From contig JAJXUD010000014.1 in the NCBI GenBank assembly GCA_021783235.1, positions 1 through 64,000 of the forward strand: a DNA stretch of 64,000 bases. Direction: 5' to 3'. Position 1 is the stretch's first letter; each line of letters opens with the position of its first letter. This stretch comes from Myxococcales bacterium. Lineage in GTDB: Bacteria; Myxococcota; Myxococcia; Myxococcales; JAKAPL01. The position numbers were made by a program, and so were the translations under genes. Positions 1 to 9,089 of this stretch are shown here, piece after piece. The notes below the pieces were generated by a model. The model saw nothing but the letters and a program-made list of their open reading frames with translations. It had not been told where the DNA came from and did not search any database.

Positions 1-162
1 GAGGCGGCGCCACCTGCTCCATCCGCCGCCGCCTAGTAACACGCGGCCCACCGCCTGATCTACGCCAACCCTCTGGATCTACGCCCGGATTCCGCCTTCT
101 CGTGTGCCCAGGTTTGTCAAAGTCGGGACTACGCCTGGGGCGCGAACTCCGAGCTGCTCGGG

Positions 163-2295
163 ATGACGTACCCGGACGGCGAGCAGGTGACGTACGACTA
201 CCCGAGCGCCGGGGGGATGGCGCCGGTGCCGCGGCCGAGCGAGGTCGACGTGGGCTACCAGGGCGGGCAGTCGGTGATCGCGAGCGGGGTGAGCTACTTC
301 TCGGACGGGGTGGTGGCCTCGCTGACGTACGGCAACGGGAGCCTGCGGCAGCTCACGCGCAACAAGCGGGGCGAGTGGACCCACCTGGTGTCGGGCCCGG
401 CGGCGGCGCCGGTGCTCGACCAGGCCTACCAGTTCGACGGGAACGGGATGGGGCTCGTGACCGCCGTCCACTGGTTCGAGAACCAGTACAACGCCTGGGA
501 CTGGACGTTCGGCTACGACGCGCTCAATCGGCTGACGAACTACACCACGAACGTGACGGGAACGGCGCAGAGCTGGGCGTGGACGTACGACGAGGTGGGC
601 AACCGGCTGTCGGACAGCTACAACGGAGGCACGCCGAACGCGTACACGTACGATTCGAGCGGCGCGACGAGCCAGCTTTCCTCGGCGGACGGCGTCAACT
701 GGAGCTACGACGCCAACGGGAACGTTCAGGGGGCAACCCCTGGGATTGACTATGTAGCGTCTGCTTACGACACGCGGAATCGCTACTCAGGGTTCGAATC
801 TTACAACATCTTCACGGGGTGGCTCGACGACGAGGATTCTCGCAGCTACGACGCCCATGGTCGCCTCTGGCAGGACACGACGGGTGTTTCACAGGCCAAC
901 TGGACGCAGTACTACTACGACCTCCGCGGCCGCATCTTGCAGGAGTACTCGTACAGCGGCCAGCAGGTGAACGGCGCGCCGGCCTACCAGGTGATCGATC
1001 ACTTCTACCTGCGCGAGGGCGCGGGCGAGGTGGGGCGGCTCGTGCGGATGTACGAGGAGCTCACGACCGGCGTGTACGCCTTCGTCGATCAGGACCTGCA
1101 CTACGTCCACGAGGACTACCGCCACTCGCCGTTCGCGATCGAGGGATACGTGGAGAAGGGGCTCGTCTGGGAGGGCGAGCTCGACCCCTTCGCGAACATG
1201 GTCGCCCAGGGCCTCCCCGGCCCGGACGGCAAGATCGGGACCTCGGACGACACGGCCGCGCTGACGAGCCAGGTCTACAGCTCGATGAAGAGCCGCATGC
1301 AGTACGGCAACTACTTCACGAGCATGGGCCGCAACAACTGGCGGGGTCAGTACGGCGAGATGGGCAGCGGCATGGGCGACAGCCTCCTGGACATCGGAGG
1401 CCCGTCGAGCTACGCCCCGAACGGCGGCCCCGACACGCTCCTGTCGATCGGCGGCAGCGGGAACGCCCACGGCGGCTCGCCGTGGAGCCAAGGGCTCGGC
1501 GGCGCGGGGAGCTTCTCCGGGGGCCCGATGACCGGGAACGCCGGGGGAGGCTCCGGCTGGAGCCAGAACCTCGGCGGGGCGAGCGGCCTCACCAACCCCG
1601 GCAGCGGCAACCCCTTCAGCCAACTCGGCGGCGGCGGCCTCCCCTACAGCGGCCTCTTCAACGCCGGAGGCGTGAACCAGTCCCCGCTCCAGACCAACGG
1701 CGCCCTCATCGCGGGAGGGCAGGGGCTCGTGTCGGATGGCTCAAGCTCCGGCTTCATCGTCCCCTTCGAAAGTTCGGATGATCCCTCCGATCCGTCTTTT
1801 TTTGGAGGCGGAGACGGATCCTCGGGCGCCAGTTCGGCGCCGAACGAGGGGTCCTCGCCCACTCCGGCGCCGAACGAGGGGTCCTCGCCCACTCCGACGC
1901 CGGCTGACGCTGTCTCGCCTCCCTCCTCGCCATCGGGCGGGGCGAATTCAGGCAATACGGGCGGCCAATTCAATGGGCCGTTCTGCGTCGGCACGCCCGC
2001 CAAGTCGGTCTCCTCCTCGGGTCAGCCATCTAGGCAATTCGGTGTCGTCTGCGTCGGCCGTTGGGAACCCGGCGATGACGATGGCCAGATCTCTGCGGTG
2101 CCCGTCCAAGTGGTCTTGGGCCCAAAGCTCGACGTCATGCCATCAGACAACGCGTCTGGTGGCGGTGCTGTGGATCCAAGCTGGGTCATCGGGCGGGTAT
2201 GTGAACCCGGCGACGATTCCACTTGGGTATCGGCAGCCTCGCCGAGCGAGATGCGTGGGCCCTATGGCGGGGGCGCGCGGGGGGACAATCTGTGA
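163..2295 (+). CDS. RHS/YD-repeat protein, C-terminal part (5'-truncated)
   Basis: This 710-aa ORF encodes YD repeats of the RHS family, large surface or secreted proteins that often carry variable toxic C-termini. Repeats such as FGYDALNRLTNY, WTYDEVGNRL, YDANGNV and YYYDLRGRI lie at about residues 115-270. RHS-like sequence (YAWGANSELLG) continues in frame upstream of the chosen ATG, up to stops at 34-39, so the gene has lost its N-terminal region, including any signal peptide, and may be an orphan tip. After a DPFANM motif (canonical would be DPFGN) the protein becomes Gly/Ser/Pro-rich with a duplicated 10-aa APNEGSSPTP unit. The last 110 residues match nothing I recognise and could be a specific tip. 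The usual RHS autocleavage motif (DPxGL-like) is not visible. Confidence 0.7.
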   Translation: MTYPDGEQVTYDYPSAGGMAPVPRPSEVDVGYQGGQSVIASGVSYFSDGVVASLTYGNGSLRQLTRNKRGEWTHLVSGPAAAPVLDQAYQFDGNGMGLVTAVHWFENQYNAWDWTFGYDALNRLTNYTTNVTGTAQSWAWTYDEVGNRLSDSYNGGTPNAYTYDSSGATSQLSSADGVNWSYDANGNVQGATPGIDYVASAYDTRNRYSGFESYNIFTGWLDDEDSRSYDAHGRLWQDTTGVSQANWTQYYYDLRGRILQEYSYSGQQVNGAPAYQVIDHFYLREGAGEVGRLVRMYEELTTGVYAFVDQDLHYVHEDYRHSPFAIEGYVEKGLVWEGELDPFANMVAQGLPGPDGKIGTSDDTAALTSQVYSSMKSRMQYGNYFTSMGRNNWRGQYGEMGSGMGDSLLDIGGPSSYAPNGGPDTLLSIGGSGNAHGGSPWSQGLGGAGSFSGGPMTGNAGGGSGWSQNLGGASGLTNPGSGNPFSQLGGGGLPYSGLFNAGGVNQSPLQTNGALIAGGQGLVSDGSSSGFIVPFESSDDPSDPSFFGGGDGSSGASSAPNEGSSPTPAPNEGSSPTPTPADAVSPPSSPSGGANSGNTGGQFNGPFCVGTPAKSVSSSGQPSRQFGVVCVGRWEPGDDDGQISAVPVQVVLGPKLDVMPSDNASGGGAVDPSWVIGRVCEPGDDSTWVSAASPSEMRGPYGGGARGDNL
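179..284 (+). repeat. RHS sequence repeat, copy 1
   Basis: Encodes MAPVPRPSEVDVGYQGGQSVIA inside the RHS gene. A degenerate second copy lies at 3779-3871, with about 15 bases missing near its left end. The two copies share long identical runs such as gatggcgccggtgccgcggc. Confidence 0.8.
1835..1894 (+). repeat. 30-bp tandem direct repeat (2 copies)
   Basis: Two adjacent identical 30-bp units (1835-1864 and 1865-1894) encode APNEGSSPTP twice in the low-complexity tail of the RHS protein. This is slippage-type length variation within the coding region. Confidence 0.85.
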
Positions 2296-2340
2296 GCACG
2301 ACGGCGTGCTCCTGCCTGCGGTGTCGCCTCGAAGAGGAAC

Positions 2341-3768
2341 GTGCGCTTGGTTGAAAGACACCGCTTCGCGAGCTTGCGGGTGAACCTGCGCGGGCTCCTC
2401 GTGGGGCTCGCGATTAGCTGGGCCGGCTGCAGCCACGGGACGGTGCGGCCGCCCTCCTCGAACGATCGAACGCTCGCGGAGCGGGTGCGGGCCTTCCAGG
2501 CGCGGCTGGCGCGGGATGGTTCGAAGGCGTGGCCGGGCTTCAAGCTGGTGCCCGGGACGTTCGTCGTCATCGACGAGCACCAGGCCGAGTGCTTCGGGGC
2601 CGACTGTCCGGCGCCGTTCCGACAGGAGGGGGGAGTGGCCGGAAGACCGTTTTGCTTCAAGTATGTCTTCCCAGACGAAGAGGCGTGGGACTGGACGGAG
2701 GTGCCGCCAGCGCCCGCGGAACGAACGGCGATCGAGAGATCGACGGCGACTGAGACCTACGCGACGGGCAGGCTCCCGTTCGAGCTCGCGATGGCGGAAG
2801 ACGCCTTTGATCGGTTCGTCGGTGGTTGGCCCACGCAAGGGGAGCGGATCGTCGGGCTCTTCTTTCTCGGGTTCAGGCAACTCCCCTTGTCCGAGCCGGG
2901 GCGACTTGAGGAGGCCAGGAGCGAGGAAAAGATCCTCTCGTCTATCCTGAGGGCGCGGGCCGACGAGCGGCTCGTCCCGTCCGCGGCGTGGGCGAAGATC
3001 AGCGAGCGCCTTGCGGCGCTGCCCCACGGCGACGACGAGGAACGCCTGACCACGTACCTGGGCCTGGATCGCTACTTCGCCGCCCGGGTCATCGAAGGGA
3101 GGGAGCGGGCGGCCTCGTCCGTCGCCGCAGACCTGGCCGCGGGACTGGGCGACCTGTGGCCGGAGTACTGGCTCCTCTACCAGAGGCCGTTCGTCGTCGG
3201 AGAGGCCCTCGCCGTCATGCTCGACGGCCTGGAGCCGGGCTGGAAGAGGACCTTCGCCACCGATCGCGTGACGCTCGCCGAGAAGGCGCGCGCTCGGATC
3301 GCGGGCCTTGGGACGAGCACGGAAGGCCGGCGGGCGAGCCCGTGGGTGAGGTCGTTCTCACCGGAGAACCAAGGCGGCGAGGAGTGCGAGCAGGTCTCGA
3401 GCCCGGGCTCGGCCATCGTGCTTGTCGCCGGTCGCCACGGCGACCGGTACTTCTTCACGCCCCTTCGTGCGACGAGCGACCCGCGGTTGACCGCGAAGGC
3501 GCTCGGCGACGCCTTTGTGCTCGGCCCGGGGTACGCCGCGCGCCTCTCCGGCCGGGTCCAGGCGGACGTGGCCACGCGGGAGGCCTGCCTGCACCTGGAT
3601 GGGAAGAGGGCCATCGAAGCCGTCGCGCGGGCGCTGGCCTCGATCCCTCCGAACGAGCCCGCGAAGCTTCGCTTCGAGACCCCTCAGCTCGGGATCGAGA
3701 GCTCGAAGGCGAAGGTGACGTCGCTGCCCTCGGGCCGAGGCTGGCGGATCGAGTTCTCGCCGCCGTGA
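2341..3768 (+). CDS. Putative lipoprotein, RHS-associated paralogue A
   Basis: 475 aa starting at GTG behind GAAGAGGA. A basic N-terminus and hydrophobic stretch (LVGLAISWAGC) end in a lipobox, so export and lipidation are likely. I recognise no named domain. It is a clear paralogue of the gene at 3897-5357: both have a KAWPGFKL/RAWPGLAL block near the N-terminus, a DLWPExW motif near residue 275 and similar length. It starts 45 nt after the RHS tip, the usual position of a cognate immunity or accessory protein, but it is longer than most immunity proteins, so that role is inference. An alternative GTG at 2380 would give a shorter signal peptide. Confidence 0.7.
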   Translation: MRLVERHRFASLRVNLRGLLVGLAISWAGCSHGTVRPPSSNDRTLAERVRAFQARLARDGSKAWPGFKLVPGTFVVIDEHQAECFGADCPAPFRQEGGVAGRPFCFKYVFPDEEAWDWTEVPPAPAERTAIERSTATETYATGRLPFELAMAEDAFDRFVGGWPTQGERIVGLFFLGFRQLPLSEPGRLEEARSEEKILSSILRARADERLVPSAAWAKISERLAALPHGDDEERLTTYLGLDRYFAARVIEGRERAASSVAADLAAGLGDLWPEYWLLYQRPFVVGEALAVMLDGLEPGWKRTFATDRVTLAEKARARIAGLGTSTEGRRASPWVRSFSPENQGGEECEQVSSPGSAIVLVAGRHGDRYFFTPLRATSDPRLTAKALGDAFVLGPGYAARLSGRVQADVATREACLHLDGKRAIEAVARALASIPPNEPAKLRFETPQLGIESSKAKVTSLPSGRGWRIEFSPP

Positions 3769-3778
3769 GTGAATGCGA

Positions 3779-3871
3779 CGAGCAGGTGGGCAGCGCCGGA
3801 CGGATGGCGCCGGTGCCGCGGCCGGGCGAGACCGACGTGGGCCACCAGGGCGGGCAGTCGGTCATCGCGAG
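3779..3871 (+). pseudogene. RHS fragment, copy 2 (remnant)
   Basis: This short stretch between the two paralogous secreted proteins translates as GRMAPVPRPGETDVGHQGGQSVIA, nearly identical to residues in the RHS gene at 179-284. It has no start codon or RBS of its own and runs straight into the N-terminal region of the next gene. It looks like a scar left by duplication or recombination between RHS tips. Confidence 0.75.
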
Positions 3872-3896
3872 GAGGAGGAGCCGGAGGCGACTTCCG

Positions 3897-5357
3897 GTGA
3901 AGGTCGCGCGCGTGGCTGCACCTCTCTCGATCTGGTGGGCGATCTCCGCCCTCGCCTCCCCACCCCCAGGGGTGGTCCCGAGGATGGTTCAGCCTCCGGA
4001 GGGCGCGGTCGAGAGCGCTCGGCAGGTTCACGATTGGCTCGAGGGGGCCGCCGCGGCGCAACGACGCGCTTGGCCTGGCTTGGCGCTGGAGAGGCCGGTG
4101 GTCATCGCCAGCGACTCGTTCAGCCTGCTGTTCGACGCCGCGCCGCTCGAAGGGTTCATTCCACTCGAGGGGCGTGCGTGCCCTTGCTGGCGGCCGGAGG
4201 GCAGTCGAATCGGGCCTCGCCGCAACGCGAGAGTCTGGATCTTCTCGAACCACAGAGCCTGGAGGCCATGGTCGGAGGACGAGACCGCCTCGTTCGCGGC
4301 GAAACCGGACGCCCTGGTGGCGCTGGTCGTTCCATGGGTCGCGGATCCCGGGGCCGTACGCGTCGATCTCTTGGTGTCACTCTTTCGGATGGCGGTGAGC
4401 GGCTCCCCCCTGGAGGACAGCGGTCCGGCTCTGCTCGCACGGTTGAGGTCGAGCCGACCCGACGCGGAGGCCGTGGGATCGGATCTCCTGAAGGAACGGC
4501 GGTGGCTCGCCGATGCCTTGCGTTCCCCTCCGGGGACGCCGCAGCGCTGGAGAGCCATCTGGAACTGGCAGGCCGAGCGGCATCTCCTCCGAGACGAGGG
4601 CGTGATCGACCGGCTGGTCGAGGCGAGCGAGCGATGGGCGGGACTGGAGTGGCTGTTCTACCTCGATGCCACCGAAGGAGAGGGGAACGCCCGAGATCGC
4701 GAGCTCAGGCTTGCCGGGGCGCTCGAGGCCGAGCCGAGAGATCTCTGGCCGGAGGCGTGGTTCGGTCAACGGAGGTCGGTGGAGACCGGGCTCGCGATGC
4801 TGTTGCTCATCGAGGATCTCGCTCCGCGAACGATGCACACCGGAGGACGTTACTTCGGGGTGCAAAAACTCGATCGACTGCTTGGGGGAACCTCGACGTG
4901 GATCCGCCGTCCCGGGCTGGAGAGAGAGGCCCTCATGAGCTCGATGGAGGTCCGGGCGAGGATCGGGGAGCCGCCGCCGCCATTTCGTCCATTCGCCGCG
5001 GTGGATTTCGACGCCTCGCTCCGGGAGCTGGAAGGCCAGGCTCGCGCGGTGGTTCGGACCAAGCTCGGCGATGGTCGAGGGGGAGACGTCCTGTTCGATC
5101 GCGCGTGGGGCATCGGAGCCGAGAGCATCGTCATCGGAGAGGTGACCCTTTGGAACGAAACGGATGCGCTGGTCTGGAACGGGCTGGCCGCTGCCGATTC
5201 CAGCCCTGGAAACCCATGGATAGATCTCTTCGCCTTCTCGGGGAGAGGCGCGAGCGGCGGGAGGCCCGACAACTTGAGCCTTCCTCCCGGGGCGAAGCTA
5301 ACGAACGGACCGGGGAACCGCTGGACTCTCGAACTTCCACGGGCCGAGGCGCGGTGA
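3897..5357 (+). CDS. Secreted protein, RHS-associated paralogue B
   Basis: 486 aa. The track ORF opens at 2988, but the first part overlaps paralogue A and the RHS scar. I chose GTG 3897 because GGAGG lies 9 nt upstream and a clean signal peptide follows (VKVARVAAPLSIWWAISALA). It is paralogous to 2341-3768 (RAWPGLALE and DLWPEAWF blocks in equivalent places). No catalytic motif or known domain was recognised. The order RHS tip, paralogue A, RHS scar, paralogue B suggests duplication of a tip-plus-partner module. The function is unknown. Confidence 0.7.
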   Translation: MKVARVAAPLSIWWAISALASPPPGVVPRMVQPPEGAVESARQVHDWLEGAAAAQRRAWPGLALERPVVIASDSFSLLFDAAPLEGFIPLEGRACPCWRPEGSRIGPRRNARVWIFSNHRAWRPWSEDETASFAAKPDALVALVVPWVADPGAVRVDLLVSLFRMAVSGSPLEDSGPALLARLRSSRPDAEAVGSDLLKERRWLADALRSPPGTPQRWRAIWNWQAERHLLRDEGVIDRLVEASERWAGLEWLFYLDATEGEGNARDRELRLAGALEAEPRDLWPEAWFGQRRSVETGLAMLLLIEDLAPRTMHTGGRYFGVQKLDRLLGGTSTWIRRPGLEREALMSSMEVRARIGEPPPPFRPFAAVDFDASLRELEGQARAVVRTKLGDGRGGDVLFDRAWGIGAESIVIGEVTLWNETDALVWNGLAAADSSPGNPWIDLFAFSGRGASGGRPDNLSLPPGAKLTNGPGNRWTLELPRAEAR

Positions 5358-5423
5358 GTTCCCTCGGCTCCTCTCCGATAGGGGTGCCCGAGGAATGAGG
5401 AACGGGAGAGGAGCGGACCTGGA

Positions 5424-6572
5424 ATGACCGCCAGCGTGCTGGGGCTGCTGCTCATGTTCTCATCGGGCGTCTCCTTGCGGGGCGCTGCCGATGCCGTGGC
5501 GGTCTGCGACCTGAACGGAGACGGCCGACCGGACGTGGCGGTGGCGGTGAGCGGTAGCTGGGAATGGGCGCTGCTCATCAACGAGGGCGAGGGGCGGCTC
5601 CGCCAGCCGGTCTATTCGAAGGCGGGGACGGTCCCCGTCGCGATCGCTTGCGCGGACCTCTCGGGGAGAGGGCGATCGGACGTGGTGTTGATCCCAATGG
5701 CAGCCAAGCGAGGGTGGGTCGAGCAGAACCTTGGCGTTCGCTACGGCGAGGGGAACGGCTTCGAGAGCAAGCCGTTCGGCAATGCCGCCGGGATGTCGGG
5801 CGTGGCGGCCGCCGATCTGAACCGAGATGGCCGCCTCGATCTCGCCGTGACGAACGCGGCCACGGACTCGTTGGAACTCTTCTTCGGCTTGGGGAGCGGG
5901 ATGCTCGTGGAGCCCGACTGGGAGGCCTCGGGCTGCGGCGCGTCGATCAAAGAGGCGAGCAGCCCCTCGCGATGCTACGCGACGGGAAAATCCCCGGAGG
6001 CCGTCGCCGTGGGCGACTTCAACGGCGACGGCAAGCCGGATCTGGCGGTGGCGAACGGCCTCGACGCGACGGTGGGGATCTTCCTGAACAAGGGCGACGG
6101 GACGTTCCGCGACATGGTTGCCTACCCGGTGGGAAAGGGGCCGATGTGGCTCGCGGTGGGGGACTTCGACGGGGACGGCAAGCCGGACCTCGCGGTCGCT
6201 GACTTCTACGGCGAGGACGAGCACGGGCGGCTGAGCCTCCTCCGGGGGAAGGGCGACGGGACGTTCGAGCCGGAGCTGAAGCTTGCGGCGGGGCCGGCGC
6301 CGGTGGCGGTGGTGTCGGCGGACTTCGACGGGGACGGGAGGCCGGACCTGGCGGTGGCGGAGAACGGCGGCGGCGTGGGGAAGACGGTGACGGTCCTGCG
6401 GGGGCTCGGGGGGATGAAGTTCGCGGCGCCGGTGGAGGTCGAGGTGCCGCAGAGCCCGAACGCGCTGGCGGTGGGCGACATGGACGGCAACGGCAAGCCG
6501 GACCTGGTCGTGGCGACGACGCAGGGGCTGGTGATCCTGCACAACCTCGGGGCGAAGGGGTTCGAGCGGTAG
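5424..6572 (+). CDS. Secreted FG-GAP/VCBS repeat protein
   Basis: 382 aa with a short signal peptide (VLGLLLMFSSGVSL). It contains seven calcium-loop FG-GAP units of the form (D/N)xNxDGxxD: DLNGDGRPD, DLSGRGRSD, DLNRDGRLD, DFNGDGKPD, DFDGDGKPD, DFDGDGRPD and DMDGNGKPD. Seven units are what an integrin-alpha-type seven-bladed propeller needs, so the domain seems complete. The second unit has lost its acidic residues. The start at ATG 5424 is preceded by GGAGAGGAG. Such proteins are usually extracellular or outer-surface binding modules; the ligand is unknown. It follows the RHS-associated genes on the same strand. Confidence 0.8.
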   Translation: MTASVLGLLLMFSSGVSLRGAADAVAVCDLNGDGRPDVAVAVSGSWEWALLINEGEGRLRQPVYSKAGTVPVAIACADLSGRGRSDVVLIPMAAKRGWVEQNLGVRYGEGNGFESKPFGNAAGMSGVAAADLNRDGRLDLAVTNAATDSLELFFGLGSGMLVEPDWEASGCGASIKEASSPSRCYATGKSPEAVAVGDFNGDGKPDLAVANGLDATVGIFLNKGDGTFRDMVAYPVGKGPMWLAVGDFDGDGKPDLAVADFYGEDEHGRLSLLRGKGDGTFEPELKLAAGPAPVAVVSADFDGDGRPDLAVAENGGGVGKTVTVLRGLGGMKFAAPVEVEVPQSPNALAVGDMDGNGKPDLVVATTQGLVILHNLGAKGFER

Positions 6573-6690
6573 GGCGTGTCAGCGAGCAGCGCCCTGTGGC
6601 GTCTCCCGCCCGGCTCGTCGCGTCCCGGGGCCGGCCTGGGGCCAGTGTGCCCCGAATGCCGAAACGCGCCGTTCTTTCCGGCGGGGCAGG

Positions 6691-8433
6691 CTAGCGGCTC
6701 GCGAGCGTCCGCAGGATGGCGCGGACCTCGCCGTCGTGCGAGCCGTTCGCGTCGAGCTTCAGGTACTCCTCGTATCGGGCTCGGGCGCGGGTGGCGTCGC
6801 CGAGCTCCTGGTAGACGGCGCCGAGGAGCAGGGAGGCGCGGGGGTTGTGGGCGAGGGCGCGGGCCTGCTCGAGCGGCCCGACGGCGTCCTGGAGCTGGCC
6901 GTGGTCGTAGCGGGCCATCCCGAGCGAGAGGAGGGCGTTCGGATCGGTCGGCGCGAGCGCCACCGCCTGCTCGAAGGCGGCGAGGGCCTCGGCGAGCTTG
7001 CCGGCGTCGTAGGCCTTCTGTCCCGAAACCACGAGATCGGCGGCCTTCTCCGCCGGGGTCGGCGCGGGCGGAAGGGCGGGCAGCGGCTGGAGCGCGGGCG
7101 CGGGCTTCGGCGCGACGGCGACGGAGGGCGGCGCGACGACCGGCTTCGGGGCGTTCGGCCAGGCCGCGAGGACCAGCGCCCCGACGAGGGCGACGCCGCC
7201 GAAGCCGAGCCAGAAGGCGCCGGCGTTGGAGAGGGCCGGGCGAGGGACGTCCGCCGTGGGCTCCTCCAGCGCGCCCCCCGCCTCGGACAGCTCGGAGGCG
7301 AAGAAGCTCTCCTCGAGGTCCCCCACGGGCACGTCCTCCGTGGGGAGGGGCACGGCCATGGAATCGGACTCGGCCGCCGTCTCCCCGGCGACGGCCGAGG
7401 CGACGGCCGCGAGGTCGCCCGACGCGCGCTCTTCGGCGGAGACGATCTCGTCGATGGTCGTCTGCTCCACGGGCTCCGCGGTGGGGGGCATCCCCTCCGC
7501 GGGCTCCGCCACCGGGGTCAGCGGCTGCTCCGCGGGCGAGAGCGGCTCGCGCAGCAGGCCGAGCGAGCGGGCGTACGCGACGGCGCCTGCCGCCGCGAGG
7601 TCTCCGGCCTCGCTCGCGCCCAGGATCTCGGCCACCGTGCAGCGGCCGTCGAACCGGTCGAGCAGCGGGTGGAGGGCGGCCGGCACCTCCTCCGACGAGC
7701 CCGCGAGTCGCTCGCGATCGAGCTCGTAGACCGCTTCGAGCGAGCCGAGCGCGGGCGCGATCTCGTCCCAGCGGCGCACGTGGGCGGAGCAGCGGCCGGT
7801 CAGCTCGGTGAGGTCGATCGAGAGCGTCGTGGGCCGGTCGAACTCGCCGAGCTCGAGCCGGTAGCGGCCGGCCGAGAGGGTGAGGAGCCGGAGCAGCGCG
7901 CGATCCGCGGCGAGGGGCGGCAGGACGGCGTCGACGATGCGCCCGTCGCGGAAGTAGAGGCGGCCCCCCGCCGGGTCGAAGCGGAGCTGGCCGGTCCGCC
8001 CACCGGCGAGCAGGCCGCGGACGAGCGCCTGGCAGCGCAGCTGGCCGAGGTCGCCGACGAAGGTCTCCTGGGCCGCGTGGTGACCGGCGTGGAGTCGGCC
8101 GAGCACGGCGACGTCCTGGACGTAGAGCGGCTTCTGGAGGAACTGCGTGGCGCCGAGGGCCACCGCCGCCTCGCCCGGGTCGCGCCGCTTGCCGAGCGCG
8201 ACGATGGGGACGGCGGCGAAGCGCGGATCCTCGCGCAGCCGCTCGAGCAGCGAACGGCCGGGCGCGCCGTCCTCGACGTTCGCGACGACGAGCGCGGGCA
8301 GCTCGGTTCGCACGGCCTCGAGGGCCTCGTCGGCGGCGAGGGACACCACTCGGAGCCCCTGGCGGGCCAGCCCGTGGGCGATGACACCTGCCGCGGAGCC
8401 ATCCGATTCGACCAGAAGAACGTCGACGCTCAT
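6691..8433 (-). CDS. Receiver-like/DUF4388/TPR membrane regulator
   Basis: 580 aa from ATG 8433, chosen over the track start because AAGGA sits 9 nt upstream and MSVDVLLVES opens the receiver fold. Domain order: receiver-like domain (1-120), DUF4388-type domain (about 130-230, FRDGRIVDAV), a mid region with a second similar helical block, an acidic linker, one transmembrane helix (FWLGFGGVALVGALVLAAW, near 420) and C-terminal TPR repeats. The expected phospho-acceptor Asp appears to be Asn (VVANVEDG), although the conserved Lys (QKP) is kept, so phosphorylation is doubtful. DUF4388 regulators are typical of myxobacterial motility and polarity networks. It probably links cytoplasmic signalling to the envelope. 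Confidence 0.75.
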   Translation of the reverse strand: MSVDVLLVESDGSAAGVIAHGLARQGLRVVSLAADEALEAVRTELPALVVANVEDGAPGRSLLERLREDPRFAAVPIVALGKRRDPGEAAVALGATQFLQKPLYVQDVAVLGRLHAGHHAAQETFVGDLGQLRCQALVRGLLAGGRTGQLRFDPAGGRLYFRDGRIVDAVLPPLAADRALLRLLTLSAGRYRLELGEFDRPTTLSIDLTELTGRCSAHVRRWDEIAPALGSLEAVYELDRERLAGSSEEVPAALHPLLDRFDGRCTVAEILGASEAGDLAAAGAVAYARSLGLLREPLSPAEQPLTPVAEPAEGMPPTAEPVEQTTIDEIVSAEERASGDLAAVASAVAGETAAESDSMAVPLPTEDVPVGDLEESFFASELSEAGGALEEPTADVPRPALSNAGAFWLGFGGVALVGALVLAAWPNAPKPVVAPPSVAVAPKPAPALQPLPALPPAPTPAEKAADLVVSGQKAYDAGKLAEALAAFEQAVALAPTDPNALLSLGMARYDHGQLQDAVGPLEQARALAHNPRASLLLGAVYQELGDATRARARYEEYLKLDANGSHDGEVRAILRTLASR

Positions 8434-8656
8434 GGGGTCCGTCCTTGAAGAGAGGTTGCCAGCAGGCATGCAATGCCTGGGCCGAAGTTGGCCGTTCGGA
8501 CGAGGCGAGCGTATTCGATGGCTTGGCGAGCGCGGCCAGCCTCTCCGCCCGCCGATCGCACAGTTGTTGGGCAGTATTGTCGCCTCGATGCCGCAGTTCC
8601 GAGCAGCTCCGAAGCAATCCTCTCGCGCCGGGCGATCCCGGTGGTATCATCGCCGC

Positions 8657-9085
8657 GTGGCCGCCGATGATCCCAACCGGTTGATCACGGAGCTGATCGG
8701 GGACGCGGAGGCGCGCCGGGGCAGCGGGCAGCGGCTCGGCGGGGCGGCGCTTCGCGCCGACGACTTCGGCGCCTCGAAGCCGCTCGACGTGGGCGATCGT
8801 TACTCGCGGCTCCTGCTCGAGGAGGAGGCCCTTCGCGCCGGGGATCGCCGTCCTCTCCCGCGGCGTCAGACGCGGCTCAGCGGGCTCGCCGCGGCGCTGG
8901 CCTTTCTCGGGATCGTCGTCCTCGCGGGAATCGGCTGGTTCGTCTTCGAGGCGCACGAGCGGGACAACGCCGCGGCTCGCCTGCGGATCGTCCAGGCCGC
9001 CCAGCGGCGCGAGGACGAGGAGCGCGTGCTGCGGCTCGGGCGGAAGGCCAGCGCGCCGCCGCCGGCGGCGGCCGGCGCTCGATAG
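8657..9085 (+). CDS. Small single-pass membrane protein, unknown
   Basis: 142 aa. The track ORF opens far upstream over the divergent regulator. GTG 8657 is preferred because TATCAT lies 6 nt before it with no Shine-Dalgarno, the leaderless pattern seen elsewhere in this window. The N-terminus is soluble and charged (LITELIGDAEARRG). One transmembrane helix (LAAALAFLGIVVLAGIGWFVF) is followed by a basic helical tail. No family was recognised. It sits alone between two minus-strand regulators, so a link to them is possible but unproven. Confidence 0.55.
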   Translation: MAADDPNRLITELIGDAEARRGSGQRLGGAALRADDFGASKPLDVGDRYSRLLLEEEALRAGDRRPLPRRQTRLSGLAAALAFLGIVVLAGIGWFVFEAHERDNAAARLRIVQAAQRREDEERVLRLGRKASAPPPAAAGAR

Positions 9086-9089
9086 CCTC

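Noticed and set aside
1-162. Complete RHS N-terminus or a promoter upstream of the RHS gene
   Set aside because: Only a short RHS-like stretch (from about 127) is in frame after tandem stops at 34-39; no promoter or signal peptide is visible.
2988-3896. Upstream half of the 789-aa plus ORF
   Set aside because: It overlaps paralogue A in another frame and the RHS scar; the real start is GTG 3897, with an RBS and signal peptide.
6206-8956. 916-aa minus-strand ORF
   Set aside because: Arg/Ala/Pro-rich frame parallel to the DUF4388/TPR gene; no domain.
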